DNA of 64,000 nucleotides from Affinundibacterium fentianense (GTDB taxonomy: Bacteria; Pseudomonadota; Gammaproteobacteria; Burkholderiales; Burkholderiaceae_D). Numbering within the stretch: position 1 is the stretch's first letter; every line of letters starts with the position of its first letter. Positions 17,069 to 26,081 of this stretch are shown here, in pieces. The notes beneath the pieces were generated by a model, which ran no database searches, was not told the DNA's origin, and saw only the letters and a program-made list of their open reading frames with translations. The stretch spans positions 248,001-312,000 of the forward strand of contig NZ_JAGSPJ010000004.1 in the NCBI RefSeq assembly GCF_018139545.1, given 5' to 3'. The position numbers and the translations under genes were made by a program.

Positions 17069-19300
17069 ATGCAACGCCGTACTGTACTTATTCTCTCCTC
17101 CACCTTGCTCATCTCTGGGTTGTCTTTGTCGGCCTATTTTTGGTTGAAACCCGAAACCGTACAACACGCGCAATCGATCTTTAAAAAGAAACCGATAGTC
17201 ACCCGTTTTGATTGGGACGCAGAATTAGAAAGCTATCTCAGTAGCTATGTTTTCAAGGAACTCCCCACCCAACAGCAGACACTGAGCGATCCGTTTGGGA
17301 TCGTCGTTGACCGGGCTGGCAATCTATTCATCGCGGATGCGGGCGAACACAATCGCATCTTAAAGATGAACAAGGCAGGGGAAATCAGCGTGTTTGCAGG
17401 CGGCACCGAAGGCTATGCGGATAGCCCCAGCGAAGGCAAAGGAAACGCGCAGTTCCACACACCGTCTGGCCTCGCAATTGATACGTCTGGCAATCTCTAC
17501 GTCGCGGATACCGGCAATCATCGAATTCGCAAAATTAGCAAGGACGGCATCGTGACAACGCTTGCTGGGAATGGACAAGCTGGCTTTCGTGATGGCAATG
17601 CAGGCGAGGCAGAATTTAACGGCCCTATCGGCGTCGCGGTTAGCAAAGAAGGTTATGTCTATGTCGCTGACACTTATAACGACAGGATACGCGTGATTTC
17701 ACCCGCCGGGGTTGTGACCACTCTGGCTGGCGGCGACAGTCCCGGCATGCAAGATGGGGTCGGCTCCTTAGCGCGCTTTGATACACCCAGTCACATCGTG
17801 ATCGATAGCCAAGGAGCGCTGATCGTCACCGACACCCGCAACAACGCGGTCAGAAAAATTCTGCCGAATGGCGATGTCAGCACGCTCATTAGCAGCGACC
17901 CCAAAGATCGCGATGCCCTGCTACGTCGTCCGGTTGGCCTTGCGATCACCCATGATGATCATGTCTATGTGAGCGAACTTTCACATGGCCGAATTCTACA
18001 AATCGCGCCTGACGGTCGAGTTCGTGGTTTAACGGGTGTCGATATTGATATCATTCCCGGTGATGACACCAGCCCCCGTCTGAATAGTCCTGTCGGGATC
18101 GCAGTCGATCGCGATGGTCATTTATTGGTCAGTGATAATGGTAAGTCGATGCTGCATCGTGTCAGGCAGCGCGGTGTGACAACAACGGACTCGATAGCAC
18201 CACGTGCGGTCAGTGTGACCGAACCAGTTGCGCCATTGGTCTCTTCGACGCTATGGCCTTTATTGCCACAGGACAAACCACATGAGGTAGTTGGCACCAT
18301 AGGTGAGGTGCGCGGGAATTATGAGGGAGAAAGTCGCGATCATTTTCATCGCGGTGTGGACATGCAAGCCGCAATGGGCGATGCGGTCGTTGCCATCAAA
18401 GAAGAAAAAGTAAGTTCTCCTGTGTCAGCATGGGCGGCAACAACCATCAACGAAGGGATGCGTGTCAACAAACTTTCCTACATCCATATGAAGGTGGGGC
18501 GCAGCCTAAAGGAAACACCTCTTGATGCGCAGAAATTTCAGCTGATTAAAGATCCACAAGGAAAATTGCAGCAAGTTCGCGTTCGGCGTGGCACACGCTT
18601 TCATGTGGGAGAAAGCCTCGGAACTGTCAATAGCATGTACCACGTCCATCTCAACTATGCACCGCAGGGGGACGTTGTGAATCCATTGCGGCTCAATTTT
18701 ATCGGTTTTCAGGACAGTGTCGCGCCACAAATCACCCGAATCGATATCGCTGACCGTGATGGCAAAATCCTCGACAAACCGGTGCCTGTGAGACCTGTGA
18801 CGCACATATCCAAGTCGAAGACGGGCAAAAAGCAAAGAATCGCGCCACTCCCATCCCTTGCGTCGACAGAACCCCTAAGATTGTCACGCAATTTGGAAGA
18901 GGTCAGCATCATCGTCGATGCCTACGATCAAGCCGACGGCAATATGGCGCGAAGACGCCTGGGTTTGTATGAACTCGGCTATCAAATAGTCGATGCGGAC
19001 GGCAAAGCTTTGCCTGGTTTTGAGCAAGCAAACATGACGATACGTTTTAATCATTTGCCAGCTGATGAAGAGGCGGTCAAAGTCGCTTATGCTGAAAATA
19101 GTGGGATCACTGTGCATGGGAATGCTAGTACCAAGTTCCTCTACAACGTCACGAATGCGATTCACGATGGCCATGCCACGATTCAATTTTGGAAAATCAA
19201 AGACTTGCCTGCTGGCGAATACCAGATTCGTATTGTTGCCAAGGACTATGCGGGCAATCTCGCGGTAGGCAAAACAAGTTTGCGCGTGGTGCTCGACTAG
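17069..19300 (+). CDS. Exported NHL-repeat protein with a C-terminal M23-peptidase-like domain
   Basis: The protein has 743 residues. Residues 1-25 are a hydrophobic signal or anchor (RTVLILSSTLLISGLSLSAYF). From about 65 to 370 there are six or so NHL propeller blades, each with a NLYVADTGNHRIRKI-type motif and the GxxTTLAG turn between blades. Residues about 400-550 look like an M23/LytM fold: HFHRGVDM (His-x3-Asp), an LSYIHM strand, VGESLGTV and HVHLNY (the HxH motif). These match the zinc ligands of M23 endopeptidases. The remainder contains FG-like beta segments. The catalytic His in the middle strand (usually YxHL) appears as YIHM, so activity is uncertain. I infer a periplasmic wall-binding or wall-remodelling protein. 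Confidence 0.8.
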   Translation: MQRRTVLILSSTLLISGLSLSAYFWLKPETVQHAQSIFKKKPIVTRFDWDAELESYLSSYVFKELPTQQQTLSDPFGIVVDRAGNLFIADAGEHNRILKMNKAGEISVFAGGTEGYADSPSEGKGNAQFHTPSGLAIDTSGNLYVADTGNHRIRKISKDGIVTTLAGNGQAGFRDGNAGEAEFNGPIGVAVSKEGYVYVADTYNDRIRVISPAGVVTTLAGGDSPGMQDGVGSLARFDTPSHIVIDSQGALIVTDTRNNAVRKILPNGDVSTLISSDPKDRDALLRRPVGLAITHDDHVYVSELSHGRILQIAPDGRVRGLTGVDIDIIPGDDTSPRLNSPVGIAVDRDGHLLVSDNGKSMLHRVRQRGVTTTDSIAPRAVSVTEPVAPLVSSTLWPLLPQDKPHEVVGTIGEVRGNYEGESRDHFHRGVDMQAAMGDAVVAIKEEKVSSPVSAWAATTINEGMRVNKLSYIHMKVGRSLKETPLDAQKFQLIKDPQGKLQQVRVRRGTRFHVGESLGTVNSMYHVHLNYAPQGDVVNPLRLNFIGFQDSVAPQITRIDIADRDGKILDKPVPVRPVTHISKSKTGKKQRIAPLPSLASTEPLRLSRNLEEVSIIVDAYDQADGNMARRRLGLYELGYQIVDADGKALPGFEQANMTIRFNHLPADEEAVKVAYAENSGITVHGNASTKFLYNVTNAIHDGHATIQFWKIKDLPAGEYQIRIVAKDYAGNLAVGKTSLRVVLD

Positions 19301-19343
19301 GTCTGCGATATTAACTAGCTGACTTCTTCGCGCACAAAGTGTA

Positions 19344-19375
19344 GGATGACTTCGACAAGGCAAACGGAGTCATCC
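19344..19375 (+). terminator. Probable terminator after the NHL-repeat gene
   Basis: An 8-bp stem, GGATGACT (19344-19351) with AGTCATCC (19368-19375), closes a 16-base loop 43 bases after the stop codon. T-rich sequence follows about 15-35 bases later. Confidence 0.45.
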
Positions 19376-19433
19376 ATCAGCCTTACACCTTTTAAGATAT
19401 TTTTTTAACGCAATTCTCACTATTCCATTCAGT

Positions 19434-19730
19434 ATGTTTTCAGCCGAACTCGACATTATTTTGCTCAATCTCGTCCTTGCTTTAGTCGCTTATCTGTCGG
19501 TGTATCCGGCGCTTGCCGGCAATGATCTGAACAAGATCGCACTCTATGACCTCGGCACCTCGGGTATTGCACTTGGTATCGTCGGCTATCACTACTGGGG
19601 GAGTGAAGTGCAATTCAATATACTGCTGGCAGACGTCAATTGGTTTTGGTTCACGCTGATCAGTTATGCTGCGATCGAATTTCCCATGATGCTCTGGTAT
19701 TTCAAAAAGCATGGCGTGAAAATGAAGTAA
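19434..19730 (+). CDS. Small integral membrane protein, 98 aa
   Basis: Three or so hydrophobic helices fill most of the protein: IILLNLVLALVAYLSVY, SGIALGIVGYHYW and WFWFTLISYAAIEFPMMLWYF. It ends with a basic tail (KKHGVKMK). No family is recognised. No strong ribosome binding site is visible. It faces a second small membrane-protein gene (19776-20087) tail to tail, 45 bases away. Confidence 0.75.
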   Translation: MFSAELDIILLNLVLALVAYLSVYPALAGNDLNKIALYDLGTSGIALGIVGYHYWGSEVQFNILLADVNWFWFTLISYAAIEFPMMLWYFKKHGVKMK

Positions 19731-19775
19731 TTGTGAGAACCGACAGACTTGCCCGATGAGCGGACATCGATGCCC

Positions 19776-20087
19776 TTATTGCGACTCGGGCGGCTGCCGC
19801 TTTCGTGCAATGAAATTGCCAATGGCAACACCAATGCCGAGTATGAGTAAGCTAGGCAGAGCTAACATCAAAAGTCCGCCCCACATATAAATTTGTGCTT
19901 CTTTGCCGGCATTCACACTGAGCAAAAAACCGCTGAGTAAAATCACCAAACAAAGTAATGCATACCAAATGAGGCGACTTTTCTGTTGTTTCGTCTCAGA
20001 ACGACGACCACGATACAAACCGAGGCCGTGGCCAAATCCAAATCCGAACAAACATGTCATGTAAATGCCGATAAGAAGTGTTGTCAT
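19776..20087 (-). CDS. Small integral membrane protein, 103 aa
   Basis: There are three hydrophobic segments: LLIGIYMTCLFGFGFGHGLG, LIWYALLCLVILLSGFLLSV and WGGLLMLALPSLLILGIGVAIGNFI. They are separated by a basic loop (RGRRSETKQQKSR), and the C-terminus is basic (ARKRQPPESQ). This indicates an inner-membrane protein whose basic loops face the cytoplasm. No family was recognised. Confidence 0.75.
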   Translation of the reverse strand: MTTLLIGIYMTCLFGFGFGHGLGLYRGRRSETKQQKSRLIWYALLCLVILLSGFLLSVNAGKEAQIYMWGGLLMLALPSLLILGIGVAIGNFIARKRQPPESQ

Positions 20088-20173
20088 GGTAGCGCTAGCA
20101 CCGAAACCGTCGTTGCCACCCTTTCCTAAGCTCAGCAGTAATTATTTCTTATCCCATGCGATAGATGCATCCG

Positions 20174-20632
20174 CTATCTCGCAAATCTCTCGCATCCATC
20201 AATCTCAAATTGCAAGGCAACCGCCATCCCGGTTGCCGTGTATTTACTCACCAGCAGCGGCTTTTGTGCATGGTATGTTCCTTGTTTTGCCTTTTCAGTC
20301 AAGCACAGGGCGAGATCTTCGACACCATCTTGATTGAGGTCTCCACGATGTAACAGCTGAATTTGATAAATGAAACCTTCGTCTTCCAAGACCAGAGTAT
20401 TGGGCGTTGGTGTGCTCTTGGTAAAGCCGAAACTATGCAAAGTTCGATGCGACTGATCGCGCCTTGGGCCCAATGAAGAACGGATTGTCGCCAAATCAAA
20501 GTCCGTGACGATTTGTTCTAACACGTCTTTTTTCACGAAGTGCGATGTTAGCGAAGTCTGCGCGAACGCCTGCAGACTCGCAGCAAAAAAGAACATGCAT
20601 CCTACTACCCAGATTTTTCTACAGCTTTGCAT
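20174..20632 (-). CDS. Secreted protein with an EF-hand-like calcium loop
   Basis: From ATG 20632 the protein is 152 residues with a signal peptide (MQSCRKIWVVGCMFFFAASLQAFA, cleavage before QTS). A GDLNQDGVEDLALC segment matches the DxNxDGxxD calcium-binding loop seen in dockerin- and FG-GAP-like proteins. The frame can be extended to a GTG at 20662, which overlaps the VOC gene stop by one base (TAGTG), so translation may be coupled. It is probably periplasmic. The function is unknown. A second small secreted protein of similar style lies at 21801-22247. Confidence 0.7.
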   Translation of the reverse strand: MQSCRKIWVVGCMFFFAASLQAFAQTSLTSHFVKKDVLEQIVTDFDLATIRSSLGPRRDQSHRTLHSFGFTKSTPTPNTLVLEDEGFIYQIQLLHRGDLNQDGVEDLALCLTEKAKQGTYHAQKPLLVSKYTATGMAVALQFEIDGCERFAR

Positions 20633-20661
20633 ACCATCGCCCCATTGTCGTAAAAAAAGCA

Positions 20662-21060
20662 CTACTTTATTTCACTAGTATGGCACACAACACATAACTT
20701 ATTCCCATCGGGATCTCGAAAATAAGCACCGTAATAATCTGCATGATAGGCCGGCCGCAAACCCGGCGGCCCTTCACATTGGCCGCCATGCAACAGCGCG
20801 ACTTGATAGGCCTGCTCTACCATTGCATGCGTCGCGGCCATCAGAGCAATGGTTTGTCCGTTTCCTGGATGCGCGATTTGTTGGTCAAACGGGCGCGCTA
20901 TCACAAACAAAGGTCTTGGGTCGGGATGGCTCTGCCAGCCAGCCCAAGGACGGCTAGGGTCACAGAACCGAGACGTTATTCCAAGCACTGCCATCAATGG
21001 ACGGTAAAACGCTAAAGCCCGCTCAAAATCCGTAATACCGACCACAATATGAGAAAACAT
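20662..21060 (-). CDS. VOC-family (glyoxalase/bleomycin-resistance fold) protein
   Basis: The 132 residues begin with the family signature MFSHIVVGITDFERALAFYRPLMAVLG and end with the YGAYFRDPDGNKLCVV motif. These are the two beta-alpha-beta halves of the vicinal oxygen chelate fold; the metal-ligand candidates are His4 and the C-terminal region. Members act as lyases, dioxygenases or resistance proteins, and the substrate cannot be read. It is directly upstream of the secreted protein gene at 20174 and probably co-transcribed with it. Confidence 0.85.
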   Translation of the reverse strand: MFSHIVVGITDFERALAFYRPLMAVLGITSRFCDPSRPWAGWQSHPDPRPLFVIARPFDQQIAHPGNGQTIALMAATHAMVEQAYQVALLHGGQCEGPPGLRPAYHADYYGAYFRDPDGNKLCVVCHTSEIK

Positions 21061-21114
21061 GCTTTACTCCGAGTTCAGATCAGACCTTGTGCCCTTGAAA
21101 TTACGCATGCCAAT

Positions 21115-21648
21115 TCAAATCGATTTCAATAAAACATAATCTCGTTCGACGATGTCACCGAATTGATAATCCATCCAACCCACATGCTGAAATCCGACTT
21201 TTTGGTAATACGCTAAGGCTCTCGCATTATGTTCCCACATGCCTAACCAAATTTGATTCGCACCAAACTCGCGTGCGGCCGCTTCGACTTCCAACAACAA
21301 AGCTTGTGCAATGCCCTTACCGTGCCATGCTTTACTCACGTAATAGCGATACAACGCAACGGCTCGCTCGGCTGCTATCGAATCCGGTGGCGGATTCTTC
21401 ACCACCTGCGCAAATCCGACTAATGCTTCGCCAATGAACGCCAAGATGACCGCGTACTTAGGATCACAGATTTCCGCGCTTTGCTGCGCAATCCCAAAGT
21501 TCTTCGCGCAATGCGTACGGATTTGTTCTGGATCATTTTGTTCAGAATAGGTGTCGACAAAGGTCTGTTCAGCCAAGGCGGCTAAGGCGGCAGCATCAAC
21601 AAGACAGGCTCGACGAAATGAGAGAGGACGAGAGGATTCAAGAGACAT
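21115..21648 (-). CDS. GNAT-family N-acetyltransferase
   Basis: The 177-residue protein carries the GNAT pattern. The N-terminal motif is FRRACLVDAAALAALAEQTF. The acetyl-CoA loop follows the strand RYYVSKAWHGKGIAQALLLEVEAAA (Q/RxxGxG/A form HGKGIA), and AREFGANQIWLGMWEHNARALAYYQKVGFQHVG is the classic C-terminal motif. It transfers an acetyl group from acetyl-CoA to an amine; the acceptor is unknown. It is on the same strand as the VOC gene, with 54 bases between them. Confidence 0.9.
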   Translation of the reverse strand: MSLESSRPLSFRRACLVDAAALAALAEQTFVDTYSEQNDPEQIRTHCAKNFGIAQQSAEICDPKYAVILAFIGEALVGFAQVVKNPPPDSIAAERAVALYRYYVSKAWHGKGIAQALLLEVEAAAREFGANQIWLGMWEHNARALAYYQKVGFQHVGWMDYQFGDIVERDYVLLKSI

Positions 21649-21800
21649 AGTTAAAAAATAGTAGAAAGTGAAGGCGAATTGAAGATCGGAGATCCTTGCT
21701 AGAAGCCTTCAACAAAACGTCGTTGAGCAAATCATCTTACTGGATTCTGTCTGATTCTTCTACGTGAATGAGGATTCCTTACACCTAAAGCGCTTGGGAT

Positions 21801-22247
21801 TTATTTCTTGACTGGAATCACGTGAGCAGCCGCGGGTGCGCGAGCGATGGTGCAAGCTTTGGTCTGATGACCGGACTTCACTATGTGTTCAAGCTGGACA
21901 GGTCCGAAAATTTTGCTCGTACCGGCCAATCCCCCGACTTGCACGATATAAATCAGCTGTTGATCGGCACTCACATACAAACTGTGACGATAGCCATCAC
22001 GGATACGTCCCAATTCATTGAGTTGATAAAGATGCCCAGGCGCGGACAAAACAGGAACAGGGTTCGCAAGCGGCAAATCGACTTGCAATCCGATGGCACT
22101 GACACAAGGCTTCAAGGCCTGAACCAAAGGATGCTGATCATTTATTTCTGGCACCAAAGGTAACTGTGCATGTGAATTCATGGTTAGCATTCCTAGACTG
22201 GTCAACAGCGATACCCAGCGCCAATTACAAGCATGCCGTATCGACAC
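21801..22247 (-). CDS. Small secreted hypothetical protein
   Basis: I chose GTG 22247, five bases after the stop of the upstream VOC gene, with an AAAAGGTG site overlapping that stop. From here the 148-residue product begins with a signal peptide (ACNWRWVSLLTSLGMLTMNSHA). The mature part has no recognised domain; it contains LYQLNELGRIRDGYRHSLYV and LIYIVQVGGLAGTSKIFGPV. The frame extends to 22316, inside the VOC gene. The short gap suggests translation coupled to the VOC protein. Confidence 0.7.
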   Translation of the reverse strand: MSIRHACNWRWVSLLTSLGMLTMNSHAQLPLVPEINDQHPLVQALKPCVSAIGLQVDLPLANPVPVLSAPGHLYQLNELGRIRDGYRHSLYVSADQQLIYIVQVGGLAGTSKIFGPVQLEHIVKSGHQTKACTIARAPAAAHVIPVKK

Positions 22248-22251
22248 TGGC

Positions 22252-22692
22252 TTACACCTTTTTCTCTTCGCAATTAAACATCCAACGCACCCCAAACTGG
22301 TCGGCCAGGGTGCCAAAATAGGCGCCCCAAAACATATCAGTTAATGGCATTTCAACGTCGGCATGATGAGACAATGCTTGAAACAAACGCTCGGTTTCAG
22401 CCCGCGTGTCCGGTTCCAAATTAATACTCATGTTGTTGCCGTATTTCATACGAAAGCCCATCGACTCTGAGGCATCCGTCGCCATAATCACGTGCCCACC
22501 TAAAATCGGTAGTTCTATATGCAAAATGAGATTGCGATCTTGCTCCGACAACAGTGCTTGTCCCGGCTGCGGCGGGATATCTGTAAATCGCATTATCGGA
22601 CCTAGAAAATCCCCTCCAAAAACCTCTCTATAAAACAGAAAGGCTTGCTCTGTGGTTCCCGGAAAATTAAGGTAGGTGCTTACTTTTGCCAT
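22252..22692 (-). CDS. PhnB-like VOC-family protein
   Basis: From ATG 22692, which has a GGAGA site, the protein is 146 residues. It starts MAKVSTYLNFPGTTEQAFLFYREVFGG and ends FWGAYFGTLADQFGVRWMFNCEE. These are the hallmarks of the PhnB/DUF899-like group of VOC proteins (often annotated 3-demethylubiquinone methyltransferase-like). The role is unknown. It is followed after five bases by the small secreted protein gene. Confidence 0.88.
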   Translation of the reverse strand: MAKVSTYLNFPGTTEQAFLFYREVFGGDFLGPIMRFTDIPPQPGQALLSEQDRNLILHIELPILGGHVIMATDASESMGFRMKYGNNMSINLEPDTRAETERLFQALSHHADVEMPLTDMFWGAYFGTLADQFGVRWMFNCEEKKV

Positions 22693-22829
22693 TGTGTGTC
22701 TCCGTACAGGGTGAAGCTTTTTCTGCATTCCACCCATCCGTGGGAACCGACAATATGCGTCAGCAGAGCTTGATTGGAATGCGTAAAAAGCGACCTTAAC
22801 AGCAAGTCAAACGCATCGCAAGAGATTCT

Positions 22830-24083
22830 CTATAGCAAGCCTAAATCGAGCGGTGCCACGCCTTTAAACACACTGTCCGATTGGGCCGTATTGAGTCCAT
22901 AGGCTCGCGCAAAGAGACCGCCTAGTACAGCGCGATATTCATTCAATACGGGATAATCACGTTGCTGAAACAAACTATTCGGTGTCAAAGCGACTTGCTC
23001 TCCGACGACGCGCCCACCTTTCACCGAACCCCCAAGCACCCAGTAGACACTTCCGTGTCCATGATCTGTCCCTCGCTTGCCATTTTCACGGAATGTGCGG
23101 CCAAATTCACTGATCACGACCACGGTCGTATTTTTCCATTGGCTCCCCATTTCCGCTCGAAAACCGGCGAGACCACGCCCTAACTCTTCCAATTTGCTTG
23201 CGAGGGTTCCGGTCGCACCGCCCTGATTCACGTGGGTATCCCAGCCGCCCACATCCACAAAACCCAATTGGTACTTGTCGCGCATCATCTTTCCGATGCG
23301 ACGAGCCTCCAGCTCGAATCCTTTGCTTGAAATCGCATCACGATTACCATCATCGTTCATTTGATTTTTTTGCATATTTTGCTTATTCATCAGCATCGCT
23401 TGCTCTTCCAACTTCCTATTCTGCTCGACTTCGCTGCGTACCTCAAAACCATCTGCCACTTGCTTCTCTAAGCTAGTCTTGCCATACATCTGCGCAATAA
23501 TGCTACTTTGACGTTCATCTAAGCGATTTTTCCCCAGCTTTTGTAAGCCTGCATTGGCAACCTTTGCATCACCTCGCAAAATGATCGGTAATTGGTCGGT
23601 GAATGACATCGCCGCGCCCGCATTGAGCTGTGCCGCCAAACGATTGAGGAAACCCGATTGATAATTTCGGCTGCCGCCAAGTTCCTGGCCCATCTCAATA
23701 CTATCTTGCGTTTCAAAATGACTACGACTGAGATCATGGGTTCCCGCAAAGGGTAAAAACGCCACCTCTCCAGCTTGATAAAGCGGATAAATCGATGTCC
23801 TTAATGCTGGGTGCAAACCCCAATCGGCGTTGAGTGCTAATGCTGTCGAAGGATCCGATCCGGGCTGCGCGATGGCGATATTCGGTCGCGCTTCGTAGTA
23901 AAAATTGCTGCTAATCGGAACTAAAAGACTACTCGCATCGTAAGCGCCACGGAGAAATACCACTAAAGTCCGATGCGGTGACGACGAGCCCGCTGCTGCG
24001 GCAAAGAGTTGCGAACTCAAGGGCAAACTAGCCGCCGCGAGTGAATACGTACCGAGATGCTTTAAGAATGAACGACGTTGCAT
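22830..24083 (-). CDS. DUF1501 protein with Tat-type signal
   Basis: The 417-residue protein starts MQRRSFLKHLGTYSLAAASLPL. This is a twin-arginine signal (RRSFLK) with a hydrophobic core and an AxA site, so it is exported folded. DUF1501 features include VVFLRGAYDASSLLVPI, the KYQLGFVDVGGWDTH motif and TVVVISEFGRTFRENG followed by GTDHGHGSVYWVLGG. This is a sulfatase/alkaline-phosphatase-like core with potential metal ligands. It lies directly downstream of a DUF1800 gene, a pairing found throughout bacteria. The pair's function is undefined. Confidence 0.9.
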   Translation of the reverse strand: MQRRSFLKHLGTYSLAAASLPLSSQLFAAAAGSSSPHRTLVVFLRGAYDASSLLVPISSNFYYEARPNIAIAQPGSDPSTALALNADWGLHPALRTSIYPLYQAGEVAFLPFAGTHDLSRSHFETQDSIEMGQELGGSRNYQSGFLNRLAAQLNAGAAMSFTDQLPIILRGDAKVANAGLQKLGKNRLDERQSSIIAQMYGKTSLEKQVADGFEVRSEVEQNRKLEEQAMLMNKQNMQKNQMNDDGNRDAISSKGFELEARRIGKMMRDKYQLGFVDVGGWDTHVNQGGATGTLASKLEELGRGLAGFRAEMGSQWKNTTVVVISEFGRTFRENGKRGTDHGHGSVYWVLGGSVKGGRVVGEQVALTPNSLFQQRDYPVLNEYRAVLGGLFARAYGLNTAQSDSVFKGVAPLDLGLL

Positions 24084-24167
24084 GATCTTTTTCCTCTTGA
24101 ACTTAACTTTGATTTCATTTCTCTACGTTTGCTTTCGCTGGTTTTTTCCGTTTTTTAGGGAAACCAT

Positions 24168-25886
24168 CTAGCGACGCATCATCTCGGGTGAGGAGAAGAA
24201 GAAAGCTTGCCACTCCTGCGGATTTGCCGCTTGATTCAATGCTTCACGTGCCGCGGGCGACCACGACTCCACCATTTTTTTTGCAAACGCGTCGCGACTT
24301 AAATTGAAGTGCGCCAATTCGCGATGATCAGCACTGGTTTCTTCTTCATCGGTTTTGAATAATGCTGGGGCTCCACGCGCGATTAACTTTGCAACCTCAA
24401 AGCGCTGCGTCATTTGTGCGGGACTCGCCCAGGCTATTTCCTTCATTGAATAACCATCTGGCGTTTGATGACCATTCGCTTGCTGTCCCAGCGTATTCAT
24501 CCAACTTAAAACGGGACCGGGATTGACAATCAATTGGTCTTCATAAGCGAGTCGTACAGAGGACAAGACGTAATGCATTGGGTCTTTCCATTTTTTCCCC
24601 AAGGAGGCGATAAATTCAGGTGTTTCAAACATGGTTTTCAACACATGCCGGATATCGCCTTGGGTTTGCAGAAAAGCACGTGCCATTTGCTGCACGAGCG
24701 TTTCCGATGGTTCGTCTGCCACAAAATATTGTGCGAGTTTCTGACTAATAAACCGCGCGGTCGCTGGATGACGGCACAACAAATCCAATACTTGTTCGAT
24801 TTCTTGTAAGCCACTTCCCGGGATGTTAACCCCCAGCAGGTTTTTATCTCCAAAGTCATGTCGTCTAGGATTGAATTCCGTCATGCCAAAACGCACTGAC
24901 TCTTCTCTCGCTTGACGAAGTCGCGCCGCTGGTCGCTGGACTATTTTATCCGCCCGAATGTTGACACCTAAACCCGTCAAAACCCTTGCTAATTCTTGTA
25001 CATCGATTTGTGTGTAACCGCTGCCTACACCCATCGTATGCAGCTCCAGTAACTCGCGTGCATAGTTTTCATTGATCTTACCAACCGCATTGTGTTCGTT
25101 ATCTAGGTAACGTAGCATGGCCGGATGCAAAATCGTTGCACGTAGCAAATCACGAAAATGCCCCAAAGCATTGGGTCGTATCGCAGTTTCTTCAAAATCG
25201 CCAAGCATCGCACGCAAGTTTTCTTTACGGCTAGAAATGTTGAAGTGATTCATCCAGAACCAATCCATCTGTTCGAGCAATTGATTCGATGAATAGACCG
25301 CCCGTAAAACAGACCTCGACGCCGCTTCGCGTGCGAGGCGACTTAATTCTTGTTGATACGCTTTACGTAATGTATCGTCGGTTCCCTTCATCTTGGCTGC
25401 CGCCTCACGTTGTTGATCCAATTCCTGCATCATCGTCAAAAACGGCTTCTGCGAAATGGTCATACGCTCAATCTGGGCTTGGATGGTCGAAGGCACATCG
25501 CTTTGCTTTGCATTCAGTTGTTGCATCAAGAAGCGATCAGGTCCCAACATCGCTAACTGCGCGGCGCTTGAACGATTGCTCCCCCATGTAAGCCGATTCA
25601 AGAAAGCCAGAGGTTCAACTTGCGCATGTTGAAAATAGTCGCTCTGTGGGAAAGAAAGGACGGCTGGACTTGGTATCGTAGTATGGCTCGCCACGCTAGG
25701 GCGATTGCTTTGTGACCGATCTCGATCCGAATGCGGAGTACTAGAACAAGCGCTTAACATCAACATACAGCTCAAACTGTATCCACTCAGACGGCGTAAA
25801 GTCGCGATGCGAATTCGATTGCGTGCGCTAAACGACAAACTAGCTCGCTGCCGAACAGCTATTTGTGACACTGAAAGATCAGGCAT
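24168..25886 (-). CDS. DUF1800 lipoprotein, partner of the DUF1501 protein
   Basis: The 572-residue protein has a basic N-terminus, then a hydrophobic stretch ending in LMLSAC (lipobox cysteine at about residue 46). The DUF1800 domain follows from about residue 90 to the end, with FLNRLTWGSNRSSAAQL, WFWMNHFNIS, DNEHNAVGKINENYARELLELHTMGV and FMFETPEFI-like ends. DUF1800 proteins are always found with DUF1501 partners; here the partner starts 84 bases downstream. The long pre-signal extension may mean the real start is later. The location is probably the outer membrane or periplasm. Confidence 0.88.
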   Translation of the reverse strand: MPDLSVSQIAVRQRASLSFSARNRIRIATLRRLSGYSLSCMLMLSACSSTPHSDRDRSQSNRPSVASHTTIPSPAVLSFPQSDYFQHAQVEPLAFLNRLTWGSNRSSAAQLAMLGPDRFLMQQLNAKQSDVPSTIQAQIERMTISQKPFLTMMQELDQQREAAAKMKGTDDTLRKAYQQELSRLAREAASRSVLRAVYSSNQLLEQMDWFWMNHFNISSRKENLRAMLGDFEETAIRPNALGHFRDLLRATILHPAMLRYLDNEHNAVGKINENYARELLELHTMGVGSGYTQIDVQELARVLTGLGVNIRADKIVQRPAARLRQAREESVRFGMTEFNPRRHDFGDKNLLGVNIPGSGLQEIEQVLDLLCRHPATARFISQKLAQYFVADEPSETLVQQMARAFLQTQGDIRHVLKTMFETPEFIASLGKKWKDPMHYVLSSVRLAYEDQLIVNPGPVLSWMNTLGQQANGHQTPDGYSMKEIAWASPAQMTQRFEVAKLIARGAPALFKTDEEETSADHRELAHFNLSRDAFAKKMVESWSPAAREALNQAANPQEWQAFFFSSPEMMRR

Positions 25887-26081
25887 AGCGATTTCCTCAC
25901 AAAATCAAGTAGATCAAAGAAGTCTGTGAGCTTAAGTCCTACTTTCGCCGATTGCACGCCATTTTTGGTAACTTCCACCACAGTCTCGTAAGCACTTGTA
26001 ACAAGAGCGATAGAATTCGTTTTGCGTATCCATTACAATCATTGTCGCTGACCTCTACTATGACAACACCCTGACAACGCC

